From Entonaema liquescens (Eukaryota; Ascomycota; Sordariomycetes; Xylariales; Xylariaceae): 64,000 nucleotides of DNA. Location: the NCBI GenBank assembly GCA_902805475.1, contig CADCSX010000010.1, forward strand, positions 806,001-870,000, given 5' to 3'. The stretch's first letter is position 1. The number at the start of each line of letters is the position of its first letter. The notes under the pieces are model-generated. The model saw only the letters and a program-made list of their open reading frames with translations, had not been told where the DNA came from and made no database searches. The translations under genes were made by a program, and so were the position numbers. Shown here piece by piece: positions 1-11,610 of the stretch.

Positions 1-2755
1 TACCAAATGCAACGACCTAAGTAGTCGAAGTCATACCGTGTTTACCATCACGGCGTGTGTCAAACAAACCGAAGACGGTGCTGAGTACGTTAGTGCTGGA
101 AAGCTGAATCTAGTCGATCTTGCTGGCAGCGAGAACATACAGCGTTCCGGGGCTGAAAACAAGAGAGCTGCGGAGGCTGGCCTGATCAACAAAAGTTTGC
201 TTACTCTCGGGCGCGTTATCAACGCGCTAGTTGACCGCAGCTCACATATCCCCTACCGAGAATCAAAGTTGACGAGGTTGCTACAAGACTCTTTAGGTGG
301 CCGCACGAAGACCTGTATCATCGCCACAATCTCCCCGGCGAAAAGCAATCTCGAAGAGACCATATCAACTCTCGATTATGCCTTTAGGGCGAAAAATATT
401 CGAAATAAGCCTCAGGTCAACCAGAGGATTAATAAAGAAACCCTTCTTAGGGAATTCACCCACGAGATTGAACGACTTCGAAGCGAGTTGATCATGACCC
501 GTCAACGCAATGGTGTCTATCTATCGAATGAGAGTTACGAAGAGATGACCGCGGAGAGCGAATCACGCAGGATCCGAAATGAGGAACAGGCTGCCAAGAT
601 CGAATCCCTAGAATCCAACCTGCGAAACAAAGTTCAAGAATTGCTCTCCTTAACTTCCAGTTTTATGGGCTTGAAGAAGGACCACGATGCCACTAAGGCT
701 CAGCTTGACGAGACTCAGGGTGTTCTCGATCAGACTGAGTTAGTGCTCGAAGCAACTCGCAAGAGTCTCGCTGAGGAGACTCACTTGCGTAAAGCACATC
801 AAAAAACTGAAGAGCAGATGCAAGTAATTGGCGGCGAACTTATCACTACGATTCATAAGACTATCAAAGATGTGGGTGGACTACATGCCAAAAATAAAAG
901 AAAATCAGATATCCAGTCGTTGAACAGGACGAACTGGAGAACAGCTCAAGACGAAGTGTCCGATGTAACTTCGCTAGTTGAAGGCCGCGTGGAGGAGTTT
1001 CGAAACGAGCAACAGCAGCATATATCGAATATCTCGGAGCGAATGTATTCATTCGTACAGGGTGAACTACAAAAACTGTCTACCACTCAATCATTCCTCG
1101 ACCAGAACCTAGAGCTCTTCGCTCAATCTAAGAAAGAATTGATGGAACAGAAAGAGAAGTCGAAAGAAGAGATGGATGAAGTCCTCGAAGAGATCAAAGA
1201 AGTTCGGGACCACATCAAAGAAAAGGTGGGCGAGAGTCTTCAGGCCATCGCGACGGCAGCCGAAAGAATAGCTCAGGATGTCCTTAGCGAACTAGGCATT
1301 TTTCACACCCAATTGCACACATCGTACTCTTCTCTTGGCAAGGATTTCAAGACTATTTTTGAAGAGCTGTTAAAACATATCGCTTCCCAAAAGAAGGAAT
1401 CCGATCGTCTCAGGGAACAACTTCGCCAGGCCAGCAACACGATCGTCCAGTCGAACGCTTCTATCTCGACGCAGCTACAAGAAGTTGTCAATGAAGAGCG
1501 ACGGCAAGCAGCTAATGAACGACAGAATCTCTTGGTGCAGATCGCAACTCTCATCAATTCTCAAGCTGAGGTGCAAGAGTTGCGTCTGGCGGACAAAACT
1601 GTATCCATCCAGAAGAGCGTGCAAGAGAATAGTGCTGCTCTGGAAAGCAGCATGGCGCAATATTCACAGGGGATGGATAGTTGGAACGAGAAGGAAACTC
1701 AACTTCTCGATGAAGTTGCCAATTCTCGTGACACCTTGAAGACTAAACTAAAGGACGATTGGACGGTAAGATAGCCTTGAAATTCTCTGCTTACCATAAT
1801 GCTAACAACGTAACAGGTTGCAAATAACCATAGTACTTCTATTCAGGATACAACCAAATCAGTACACGCCGAGACAGTGCGCGTTGTCGACGAACAAATG
1901 AAGGATCTTCACGAGCAGATGACTTCCCTGGATGATTTCGTTTCTCGTGCACGCTCGCAAAACGCCCTACACCACGATCATCACGCCGATTCGGTGGAGA
2001 GCTTATCTAGCACCGTCGAAGGTTCATATGGAAACATCGCCGACCACTTCAAGAGCACTTATTCTAGAGTCCAGAATCTCAGCTCAGAGATGGAAATTGA
2101 TGTCACAAATGCGCAAGACTCTTTGGAACCCCTTCCAGAAAAGCTTTGCCGGCCTCTGTCTAATCTTCGAGAAGACATAAATAGCACGGTGCTCCAAGAA
2201 TACAAACCAACTGGAGATACACCACGGAAGACGACTTACGAATATCCCACAGAGCTCCCACATACAAGGCCGCATGAAGCACTACTCAGAGAGTTAAACG
2301 GCGAGCCATCGCCTAGTAAAGCTAAGGTCTTCTCTGACTCAGACCCGAGCCTATCAGAAAATCGGTCGCCATCTAGACCTTCGTCAGATGCTACGTTCCC
2401 ACTTTCAGAACGCGATCATAACCCCTTATCAATGAGTCTACGAGAGGTGCATCCAAACCTTAATCTTCACGCGACAGGCGCGATCAATTTTGATGCCCAC
2501 GCTAACGCCACAGTCCATGGGTTCGGGGCTAACGTCAGCTCAGGGATAATGGAAACAACCACAAACGCAGACGGAGACTTCACGATGCCAGTGTTAAAGA
2601 AGAGCAGGACGACACGATCATCAAGAGTGAGTAAGCTCTCGATGCCCGCCGAAGGGCGAGAAAACATACCTCTCCTTTCATCTGTAATACCCGGAGGTGG
2701 TAGAGAAGTCTTCGCACAGAGCATCTCTAGAAGGAAGAGCCCGAGGCTAAATTAA
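1..2755 (+). CDS. bimC: Kinesin-5 (BimC/Cut7/Eg5 family) mitotic motor, 5'-truncated by window edge
   Basis: Plus-end-directed homotetrameric motor that cross-links and slides spindle microtubules. The frame is open from base 2, so the start lies upstream. Visible exons are 2-1765 and 1817-2755, joined by a 51-nt intron (GTAAG donor, GCTAAC branch, ACAG acceptor, phase 0), giving about 588 + 312 residues. The motor end shows the switch I motif NDLSSRSH at the window edge, switch II NLVDLAGSE, then HIPYRESKLTRLLQDSLGG and the neck-proximal LDYAFRAKNIRNKP. A long Glu/Lys/Gln-rich coiled-coil stalk follows. Near 2210-2270 the tail carries the bimC box (TPRK followed by YEYP), whose Thr is the known Cdk1 site that targets kinesin-5 to spindles. 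The nucleotide-binding P-loop is outside the window. Family assignment is very secure; the symbol is by family. Confidence 0.95.
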
Positions 2756-3968
2756 ATAGCCTGGGTAATCACTGCTCTTGGGGTCGGGTTGGTGGATGGC
2801 AGATTTCTTATACCCATTGCAATTTCAAAATGATAGGCGTTTGAATTACCGGAGTTTTATGATGGCAATAGTGATATGAGTATCTGCGTATTTGTTTGTT
2901 TTACAGGGTACGGAGTGGGACGGGGCAACGGCTTGATAACATTCTCTTTGGAGCTTTTCTCCTGTCTTAGTTGGTCAATGTGGCCAGTATACTAGATACC
3001 CCTGACTCTTGACTTCTTGTTTAGAATAGGAACATGATTTTATATTTCCTCTCACCTCCTCTTGTCTCAATCTTGACTACTTTGTTCACATTAAAGTTCT
3101 TGCAAGGCTTGGCTCTCCATGACGCCGTCCTCGCTCTTATACTCCTTCATTTACCATTGCTTCAAATTAGGTATACTCTATGGTATAACTAGGTTCTACA
3201 CTAGTATATTAGATTAAGGGAACTTCTTAGCACTGTTTAAATTCTTGTCATCCCATGCTTAAGCTTCATCGTAGCGTTATGGCGCACTGTTTGTGAATCC
3301 GAGTACTAAATTTGGACAGTGTCCATGTTTCCTTTATTTCTTCTCCCCTTTCCATCTCCCGTCTCCCGTCTCCCGTCTCGCCAGACGATCAATCTCCAAC
3401 TTTGTCTTGACAGTTAGGTGTTTCATGCTTTTTCTAGTAACACCTTGAATACGAAACTTGATTCTACCTGTTCGTCAACCTATCCCATCACTCCGATCCC
3501 TCTAAGCACCTATGCTTCGTACAAACATGCTCTAGGCTCAGGCCAATACCTAGTTGCTAGGCCGATAGTTACTAGGCCGATAGTTACTAGGCGCAAACAA
3601 ATATAAGTAGCCTTGAAGCTTTTATTTTAAGTTGGCAACAGACAGTTTCTGCCAGCTCTGCCACTCGTCCCCGCCTAAGAAAACATATAAAAACCCGTCC
3701 TGTCATATATATCTACGTTTTTTTATTCTCTGACGCACTCACTACCCTTAGATACCCGCCCAGACATTGATGCGCAATAACCACATAGATCTTATTTCGG
3801 CTCTGCTCCCAGATCAAGTTTCTCATATCGCGTATCAATTCAAGCACTGATCGCGACGAGAGCGTAGGTGTGGTTGATCAATCATACATCTTCATTTCTC
3901 AATTACGCCTTCCTACGACCTAATACAGGGCAGACATTGCAATTATCTCGGAAGATTCTTCAGCAACA
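2756..3968. other. Intergenic region with two short tandem repeats
   Basis: No coding region is supported; a 62-codon frame at 3418-3606 has no family resemblance. A 7-bp unit (TCTCCCG) is repeated three times at 3355-3375. A 15-bp unit (CTAGGCCGATAGTTA) is repeated twice plus a partial copy at 3557-3592. The right end presumably holds the promoter and leader of the gene at 3969. Confidence 0.6.
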
Positions 3969-5274
3969 ATGGCCTTTAATCATCTGCTAGGTCAGATGCC
4001 GTGGATGGCCCCATTTATCCTGCAAAATCCAAATCTAGGAAACCCGATTCCGGCAAATCCTCACCGTAATGAGGCTGTGGTTTGTGTCGTGTGTGGTTGC
4101 GTTTGCAGACCAACAGTAAGTGCAAGCGTGCCCTATTTTTACGTTATACCATATATCAGACCAAGTACATTCGCTTTTATAGAAACGCAATTCTCTAATA
4201 TAATTTTATAGGTCCACAGCGCACTCTCCGGTCTCCCCACGAGACTGGTTGCACCCATGCCTCGTTAAGGCAGACCGAAGCTTTCCGGAATGGTGTAAAG
4301 ACCCTCGGAACGCCAGATCTCTTCGTCGACAAGAAGATGAAATAGTCAAGCTTTTTACGGTAAGACGTTTCCGTGGCGGTGCGGGCGGTTTCGAGCTGGA
4401 TACAGGAAATAGGGTTGGAGTCAACACTAATGACTCCGAAATGTACCTCCCTATTCATAACGCCTGTTATGACCTGACCAAGAGATTCTGCAAGTTCCAA
4501 TCCAGATTTGATCTCAACTTCCGCCAGTTCTCTATCACAAACGGTGATGATGGAATTCCCTCTAGAATCGAGCATTTCTACGAGATCTGGATGAAGCGCG
4601 CTCTCATGACCAATCCAGGAAATCAAGGGATTCTCAGACTTCCTATTGACGAGCCGAACGGCTACTTGGATGCTTTTCTCGCCGACAATCTACGCGACTA
4701 CAGAGACGCGATGGACAAGGGCAACGAAATGATCTCCCTCCAAGAAGCTGACCCCTCGGGTGATGTGAATAGAACAACACAACTCGTCCTGAAGCACTTA
4801 GTGCGTCTCCACCGAGATGATAAAATGCCAAACAAGGAGTATCACGCTCTTCAGCACAAGCTGAATCATCGCTTGCCCGCCGAGCTTAAGGATATGGTCC
4901 TTGAGAAACTGGAGCCATTCCAGAACCTCGGCCAGAAGCATCTGACCTGCACGCGTGTACTGTCGCCCTCCTGGTGGAAAAAGGGGCTCTTCAACGGCAG
5001 TCTAGTCCCGTGGCTGTTCGACCTAGACGAGAGTGCACTAGGCCAGATCGAGCAACAGTTCATGGCCGAAACCCCTGATGAGACCTTCAACATCGACGAA
5101 GATTTGGACTGGGAGTTGCTTTGTCGCCAGCTAGGCCAGCGCTACGTGTGCGAAGAGGGTGGCATCCTGCACGGAGAAAAGTACCTCGAGAACCGCCTTC
5201 GCATCTGGACTCTCCTCGACAGCGCGCGTTTGGGACACACCATCTCAAGCCGCTCTCGCCGCGCGAACCCCTAA
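3969..5274 (+). CDS. Fungal F-box-like hypothetical protein (two exons, junction uncertain)
   Basis: Function unknown. Exon 1 starts at ATG 3969 and encodes a cysteine-rich stretch (CVVCGCVC). The long second exon ends at 5274 and carries conserved-looking blocks: DWLHPCLVKADR, a YLPIHNACYDLTKRFC block, then LPAELKDMVLEKL near 4870-4910, which looks like an F-box or F-box-like helix. The strongest donor (GTAAGT at 4116) paired with the nearest acceptor (ends 4211) gives the wrong phase and an early stop. Two pairings keep the frame: donor GTGCAA at 4120 with acceptor ending 4219 (401 aa), or donor GTGTGG at 4091 with acceptor ending 4211 (394 aa). An indel is also possible. That this is a gene is likely; its exact N-terminus is not settled. 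Confidence 0.65.
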
Positions 5275-6825
5275 GGTGGACTTGTCTCGTCTACCAATGG
5301 GAGTTTATATTTGAGTCAATCAAATAGCTCTCAACACCCGCGTTGCGATATTCTCAGTTGCACTCTAGCATGGATTTCTCTTTCGTTTACACTCTAAGTA
5401 ATACACAAGACTCTTCTCTGGGTCCAGACCGTTCTATACCCGGCGAAGCTCGATACGTTGACAAGATTAGCCACATAGCCAGTGGACGCTCACCTTCGGT
5501 TCTTTCAATGTCTTACTACTCAATATTTAGACGCGTTGCTACTCCCGCTACGTCGTTTCTCGCAATGCAGTAGCCTTCCGGTTAATGCTCCCATTTGCAC
5601 CGTTTCGGCTCATGGTCACCGAGATCCTTCCAGACGGTTAAAGCAGTCCTAATGACCATAACAATGATAAGCCCTCGGCCATTGTTATTACTGTACTTTT
5701 TCTATACCTATACAACCATCGCGACTCTTCCTTAGGGTTGGAATCGGACGAAGATACGACAGATACCCCTGTTTTTCTCTGCGCTTGGTTTCCCAACTTC
5801 TGGTAAGTTCAAGTCGAATGATTCGGCCTCACTTTGCTTCCTTCTGCTAACTTTTTTATAGCATTCATGCCGACGATAGGTTCTTTATGATAGTTTTTGA
5901 TTTTCTATAAAAAAAGAAAAGAATAAAAAAAGACAACAAAAAGCTAATACCAAAAAAAAAAAAACCAACAACAACAAATAGACAAAGGGGATAATTGGCT
6001 GTTGATACCCAGGCGCCAGCCCACATAATGTTTCCCCAGTATCAAATCTGGATGAATAGACGCTTCTTCTTGCACATCCTTCCAGGAGTTACCAAGAGAC
6101 CACTGAGATGTCTGGGGAAGGTGGTTCATGTATGTACTTTAATGTCTATAGTCTCGGCCGCATTAGATGCCTATTTTATGTGGCTCTTTTCATAGCAATA
6201 TGAGGAATAATTTTTCTCATTAAAATTTCTTATCGTGACGTATGCAGTATTGAATTGGGTCGCTCGTATTCGTCAAAGCATGCTATAACTTAGAATCATA
6301 TCTTGCCGTGCGCTTCGTGCTAATAAGACCTCGATGAGTGAATCCGATGCGGCCGTATCAGGTAATGAAGCAGGTGTCTATGTAAGGAGGTGTCTAATGC
6401 CCGACTTTATGTACCTAACCCAATATACATCGTACCTACCCAAAAGTCTATTAGGTAGTTACCCTGCACATGGTCAAAACTTTCCTTCCAAGTAGCTCAT
6501 TCCTTAGATTTGACTTTCTTGCCCTGTTTCTTGTCTTGATGGTGTTTCAACTCATCGCACCTATTTAGACTCTAATTCTAATGGACAGACGTTGAAAAAA
6601 TCCAAACATGCAACGCACATTGGCGTAAGAGTCGATCTACAACATCTAGGTAGAGCCATCCTGCCAATCTTAGCGCCCTTGGCCAATATCTCTAGCGAGT
6701 ACTCGATACAGCATTCTCCCATCATTTGAAATTTTTAAAACGTGCTACTTTTTAACTTTCTCAATCCTATCTATCCGCCTTCACATTCACTAAATGGTAG
6801 TTCCGAAGGCAATTAATCGGTCGCT
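5275..6825. other. Intergenic region with an A-rich tract
   Basis: No gene is supported. The plus strand holds an A-rich tract at about 5907-5980, including a run of 13 A. Small frames at 5343-5573 and 5995-6195 look random. The right end is the upstream region of the 2EXR gene at 6826. Confidence 0.55.
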
Positions 6826-7639
6826 ATGTCATCCCTCAAGACCTTCACACCCTTCTCGCGCTTGCCGCCGGAAATCCGATTGGAAATTTGGTGAGTTATT
6901 TCCCCTTTCATCTGGAATATCCTCTGGTCATATCAAGTCTTGATCTAATCGAATGAATAACCAAGTTGGCCTATCGCATAGGAAGCTATTTGATGGACTA
7001 ATAAGAAAATATAGGAAGACTGCCGTCGTCGCGTATGTCTCTGAGCCAGTCATATGCGCACATAAGCCCACAGGACGTCTGCGACCTGTCATGACACAGT
7101 TTACCTATACTCGTGAGATTGCGTTACCAATACCGAATACTATGCATATTTGCCGAGAGGCTCGGGTCGCCACGCAAAAATCCACCAGTCTTATGTTTGA
7201 CATCGATCAGTATGGGGCCTGGTTGAACCCTCGCCGCAGTTTCTGTCCCGACCTCGATATTATCTGCATAGCGCTCTGTGACCTCCTGAATGAAGACGGA
7301 CTTGGTCCGTTGCAATTCATTAGATTGGATACTCATTCTTCGATACAGGAAGAACAGTTCCATACATGCCACATCAAGGATGAGATGCCTTCGTTTTATT
7401 GTACGATATGCGACTATAACATTGCGGGATTTATGAGGAGACTTAGCCTTAGCTTAAGAAACTTTCGCAGACTCATGGACTCTCTGGACTCTGGGGGAGC
7501 TCTGTATCCTTTGATCATGTTTTACCCGATTGCCGCAGAACATGGCTCCGGTATACAGGTTGCTAGTAGAAACGGCGCCAGAAACTTCTCTATTCGGAGA
7601 GATGTCTGGAGATCCAATGATGATCATCGGCGGAGATGA
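6826..7639 (+). CDS. 2EXR-domain (F-box-like) fungal protein
   Basis: Exons are 6826-6890 and 7015-7639, phase 2, about 229 aa. The first exon encodes MSSLKTFTPFSRLPPEIRLEIW, the hallmark F-x-x-LPxEIRxxIW start of the 2EXR family of fungal proteins. The Trp codon is split by the intron (GTGAGT donor, ATATAG acceptor). An alternative in-frame acceptor ending at 6981 would add 11 residues, but IWKTAV fits the family better. A later MHICREAR block matches the 'xxC+ESR' segment that usually follows in these proteins. The family is much expanded in Pezizomycotina and its biochemical role is unknown. The last codons are weakly supported, and a further 3' intron cannot be excluded. Confidence 0.75.
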
Positions 7640-9001
7640 TTCGGAGTGGAAACTTGTTGACGTGGACTTTGAATTTTTTGTTCTTCCACAAGGACGCTGG
7701 CCTCTCTGATTTTGCTGTCCTCTTCTGTACCATGTGTTCACAGATACCTATAACTGTTCTATGTTTCATCAAGAAGCTGTTATAGCTCTAAAGATAATTA
7801 GGTAGTTCACTAAAGAGAAAGTAATATAGGAGTTGTGACTGAATCTTCGTCGTTAACTTGGTTCCTCTCGAGTGTAGAAATTTCTTAAGTGTTATTAACG
7901 GGGAACTGGGTTAATTACGAAACCACCTCGTCTCTGTCCTCTCCTCTCGTATTCATGCTACATTTAGAATAAAACTCGTGGCCATATTTTCTTGCACATT
8001 TGGAGCTGATATAACGGAGAGACGTCGTAAGAAATCACATGACGTGTAACTGTAACTAGGGAAAATAATGTCTAAAAGAGCAACTAGAAAAGCGGATTAT
8101 AACCGAGGTAACATGGTTACCTATCTTATCAAGACATTAATGAGCCAGGTCGAAGGATCACATTCCATTCAGTTTATAAAACCCAATTGGTAATCGAAAA
8201 AATGAATAGCATTCCATATAGCTAACATACCTTCCGTAATTATTTGATCCTGATTTTTTATCCTTGTTGAGCTTCTCTGGTACTTTGAGAAGTAGTTTTA
8301 AAGGAGGTCTAAAAGAGCGGCATGAAATATCAGAAGCGCGAATTAATGATCAGAGCTAAGTCGAATACGAAGTACCTAGATACATGGTTAGCGTAACAGT
8401 GGATCGCGTTCCTGCATGATGCGCATCCATTTTAATCTTCGCCTTCTCCGGTACATGCTCGGCTTCGGCTAGTGCACTATACATAAATGCATGTACCTAG
8501 CACAGTAAAATGCAGGTACCACACGCCATAAGCCTCACTCTGCAGTACTTTTGCGGGGGTGTTTCTTCAGAAACTTTCAGGGGTAGAAGCAATTAGTGGG
8601 CTTCCACAACCAGGGATTAGCTGGATCGGTGGACGTGATGGACCTATGGCGTGCCAGATATTCCCTTAGCTTATCTGCTTATGTCCCCATTCCGCTGTGC
8701 CCGTCTTGTTTAAGTACAAAAGTCTTGTTGACATTCGCCTTCGAATCTTCTTGTCTTCAACTTTCTACGGAAGGGACAACAGCTTCATCTGCTCAGTTGT
8801 ACTTGGTCAACCTATCTCGTCTTGTTTAGGACCCTATAGTGAGTAATTAGATATCCTATGAATTGTTTCCTTTACTAATATAGCTTGGTTCTTATGTAGG
8901 TAGTTAGGTATTAATACGCGATCTCGAGGCTTTTTCTTCATCCCGAGTCTTCCGTATCCCCTTTTCTGCTTCCCAATCCGAGATTCAGCTAGGACTTGAC
9001 A
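7640..9001. other. Intergenic region, no feature seen
   Basis: AT-rich non-coding sequence with several TACCTA/TAGGTA words. The 77-codon frame at 8596-8829 has no family resemblance or start context that supports a gene. The right end is the promoter of the gene at 9002. Confidence 0.5.
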
Positions 9002-10156
9002 ATGCACGCGTCCAAGTCAGCTGTAGGGTCAGCATTGCTGTTCTCCTTGGCTTCTGCCATGCCGAATCTCCGTCCTAGACAGACAGATTCTGCCCTCCAG
9101 CCCTGGGTAACTGTTAACGAAGATGGCAAGCCGAGTACTGTTACACCTGTTCTTAGCACCATCAGCGGTACTCCCACTGTTATCTCAGGCGCTCCTCATG
9201 ACCTAACCGCAACTGTCTTCACCGAGACCAACTATGGTAAGGTTTCAACGAGCACTGGCACCGCTCCGATTCCTACCGCAACCGGTGGTACAGCTGGAGC
9301 TGGCTCGTTCCCTATCTGCCGCAATAAAGATGGTGACCATGCTCCGTGGTGTCAACCGACCCAGGATACACCATTATATGTTGGTACTACATATTACTGT
9401 ATGTTACACCGTTTTGTCTGCAACGAAATAAACAACTCACTGATTCTCTTAATAGTTACTTGGGACACATCCTATTTCCCCGTTCCGAACACGACAATTT
9501 TAGTCCAGGGTAACTACTTAAACGAGACGACGGGCGAAATCACCGACCAAGCTTTTGAGTCACCTAAGTGGTCTGCATCTTGGGGTTTCTGGAGCTACAA
9601 AATCGAAAGCAGTCTATTGAAGCACCAGTCCGGAAAGAATATCACGCTGCAGCTCGCTACTTTGACTGCTAAGGGCAACTCTAGCGACATCATTCCCGGT
9701 CCTACCATCCTAGTCACGGACCACCCTGGACCCCAGCCGGAAACCGGCAAGACGCCCGATACACGCGCATTAGTAATTGCTCTACCGACCGTGGTGGGCT
9801 TCATTGCTCTATGCGTTATCGGAACTTGTCTATGGAACAGAAGGGAACGCCAGATTGGCCTTGGAAACATCATGTCCCGCGGCCGAAATGGATACGGTGT
9901 TGGCAAGAGCTCCCGTTCTCGGATGGGTCTTGGTAAGAAGAACAAGGCTAACGAGCGTATCCAATTGATGCAACGGGAGATCGAGGCCGAAGGTGGTGAA
10001 GTTTATCACGATGAGCCGGATCGTCCACGACGTGACTCTGATGCCCTTGGTAGCTTGGCAGGAACCCCAACTGAAGAACGTCGCATGGATTTCCGCAACC
10101 AGCAAGACCGAAACATGTTCCAAGCTGAATTGAGAAGACAAAACGAGAGATCCTAG
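9002..10156 (+). CDS. Secreted/type I single-pass membrane protein, fungal, function unknown
   Basis: ATG 9002 starts a signal-peptide-like sequence (ASKSAVGSALLFSLASAMP) followed by RPRQ. A Thr/Ser-rich stalk with TATVFTET and STSTGTAPIPTATGG follows, then a Cys-containing segment (PICRNKDG...WCQPT). Next is a domain with TWDTSYFPVPNTT and several N-glycosylation sequons (NTT, NET, NIT, NSS). A transmembrane helix lies near 9764-9832, and the basic cytoplasmic tail ends at 10156. I place an intron at 9399-9455 (GTATGT donor, AATAG acceptor), because removing it gives YYFTWDTSYF, the likely domain core. Spliced length is about 365 aa. The intron is 57 nt with no stop in frame, so the unspliced frame is also open. 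It is probably a cell-surface or cell-wall protein; I do not recognise a named family. Confidence 0.75.
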   Translation: MHASKSAVGSALLFSLASAMPNLRPRQTDSALQPWVTVNEDGKPSTVTPVLSTISGTPTVISGAPHDLTATVFTETNYGKVSTSTGTAPIPTATGGTAGAGSFPICRNKDGDHAPWCQPTQDTPLYVGTTYYCMLHRFVCNEINNSLILLIVTWDTSYFPVPNTTILVQGNYLNETTGEITDQAFESPKWSASWGFWSYKIESSLLKHQSGKNITLQLATLTAKGNSSDIIPGPTILVTDHPGPQPETGKTPDTRALVIALPTVVGFIALCVIGTCLWNRRERQIGLGNIMSRGRNGYGVGKSSRSRMGLGKKNKANERIQLMQREIEAEGGEVYHDEPDRPRRDSDALGSLAGTPTEERRMDFRNQQDRNMFQAELRRQNERS

Positions 10157-10428
10157 AGTGATCTCTTCAAACATTTGCTCAGGAACTCGCACTACAAGAA
10201 AATTAATGGTGGATAGTAATGACGCGGTAAATCTCGCCGTCACCATTGAACGAGAGGGCATATATGTATATGATGACGAGTCTATTGCTGTACATATATA
10301 CCGATTTGGCTCTGGCTTACGATATAATTAGAGCAGGGAGGCTGGGGCTCGTAATGACTGGCTTATAGATCACGTTTGGTTATGAAGAACAATGAAGTCA
10401 AGACTTTATTAATATATCAAGACAATGT

Positions 10429-11610
10429 TTACTGATGACCGATAGAAGGATAAGCGTTGAGTGCCAGCTGACCTCCAAGATGTGCATACAACACGTTGCT
10501 CCCTTCTCCTATTTCGCCCTTGCGAATCAAATCCATCATACCTGCTAGACTCTTACCTTCGTATACAGGATCCGTAATGAAAGCCTCCGTCTTGGCACCA
10601 AATCGGATTGCTTCCAGCGTCTGCTCGTCAGCGATTCCGTACACGCCCGCATGATACCGATCATCCAATTCAATGTCTTCCGCCGTGATATCGCTCTCCT
10701 CTAACCCGATCTTCACAGCCGTCACCTTAGCTATGCGCAATACCTGATCGAACGTCTGCTTCACCTTCGCGGACGCGTCGATGCCGATGACCCGCCGTTT
10801 CTTGGACCCGAGCTTCTTCTGCGCGAGCTTAAACCCCGCCACCATGCCGGCGAACGTCGACCCCGTCACCGCGCACACAACCACGGTGTCGAAGAAGACG
10901 CCCGTCTCCCGCTCCTGCGCCTCGACTTCGAAGGCCCAGCGCGCGAACCCCAGCCCGCCGAGCGGGTGGTCCGACGCGCCCGCGGGGATGTAGTACGGCT
11001 TGCGGCCCGCGGCTGCGAGCTCGGCCTGCAGGTGCGCGAGCGTGGGCTTGTGCTCGATGCCGAAGGAGGTCGCGGGCTCGAGGCGCGCGTCGGCGCCCAT
11101 GAGCCGCGACAGCTGGATGTTGCCGACGGAGCTGTAGAGGGTTTCGTCGGGGGACCCGGCGGGGAGGTCGACCCAGTGTTCTTGCACGAGGGCGCAGTGC
11201 AGGCCTAGCGCGGCGGATACCGCGGCGACTTGCCGCGTGTGGTTGGATTGCACGCCGCCGATGGAGACGAGGGTGTCGGCGCCTTGGGAGAGGGCTTCCG
11301 CGGCGAGATACCTGTGATTCATTAGTTTGGGTTTTTTTCGGTCTTTCTAACTGAAAATGACACACGTGTCATGTGTAGGTGGTTGTTGATTCAGCGATGA
11401 GACACGGAATACTCACTCTAGCTTCCGTGTCTTGTTTCCTCCGTAGGCAAGACCGGAATTGCAGTCATCGCGCTTGGCGTAAACGTTAACTTTGCCACCC
11501 AGCGCGGCGGAGATGCGCGGAAGGTGCTGGATGGGCGAGGGCCCGAAGAGGAAGGATTCCCTCGGGATACTAGCGAAAGGTTCGGGCAGACGGAGGTCGA
11601 GGTTAGCCAT
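10429..11610 (-). CDS. acdS: 1-aminocyclopropane-1-carboxylate (ACC) deaminase
   Basis: PLP enzyme that cleaves ACC, the ethylene precursor, to 2-oxobutyrate and ammonia. Exons on the minus strand are 11610-11417 and 11311-10429 (intron 105 nt, GTGAGT, CACAG acceptor), 358 aa against about 338 in bacteria. Visible residues: the PLP lysine in GGNKTRKLE (K60), the catalytic serine in GGVQSNHTRQ (about S87), and the two key tyrosines in VYGIADE (about Y289) and DPVYEGKS (about Y315), 26 residues apart as in the bacterial enzyme. Glu after the second Tyr and Leu in AHLGG are the residues that separate true ACC deaminases from D-cysteine desulfhydrases. The coding sequence is notably GC-rich at 10780-11250. 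It suggests plant or soil association. Fungal acdS genes are often discussed as horizontally acquired; the intron shows this copy is fungal-adapted. Confidence 0.93.

Noticed and set aside
10781..11365. Alternative frames over the ACC deaminase gene
   Set aside because: Arg/Pro/Ala-rich frames typical of shadow reading of a GC-rich gene.
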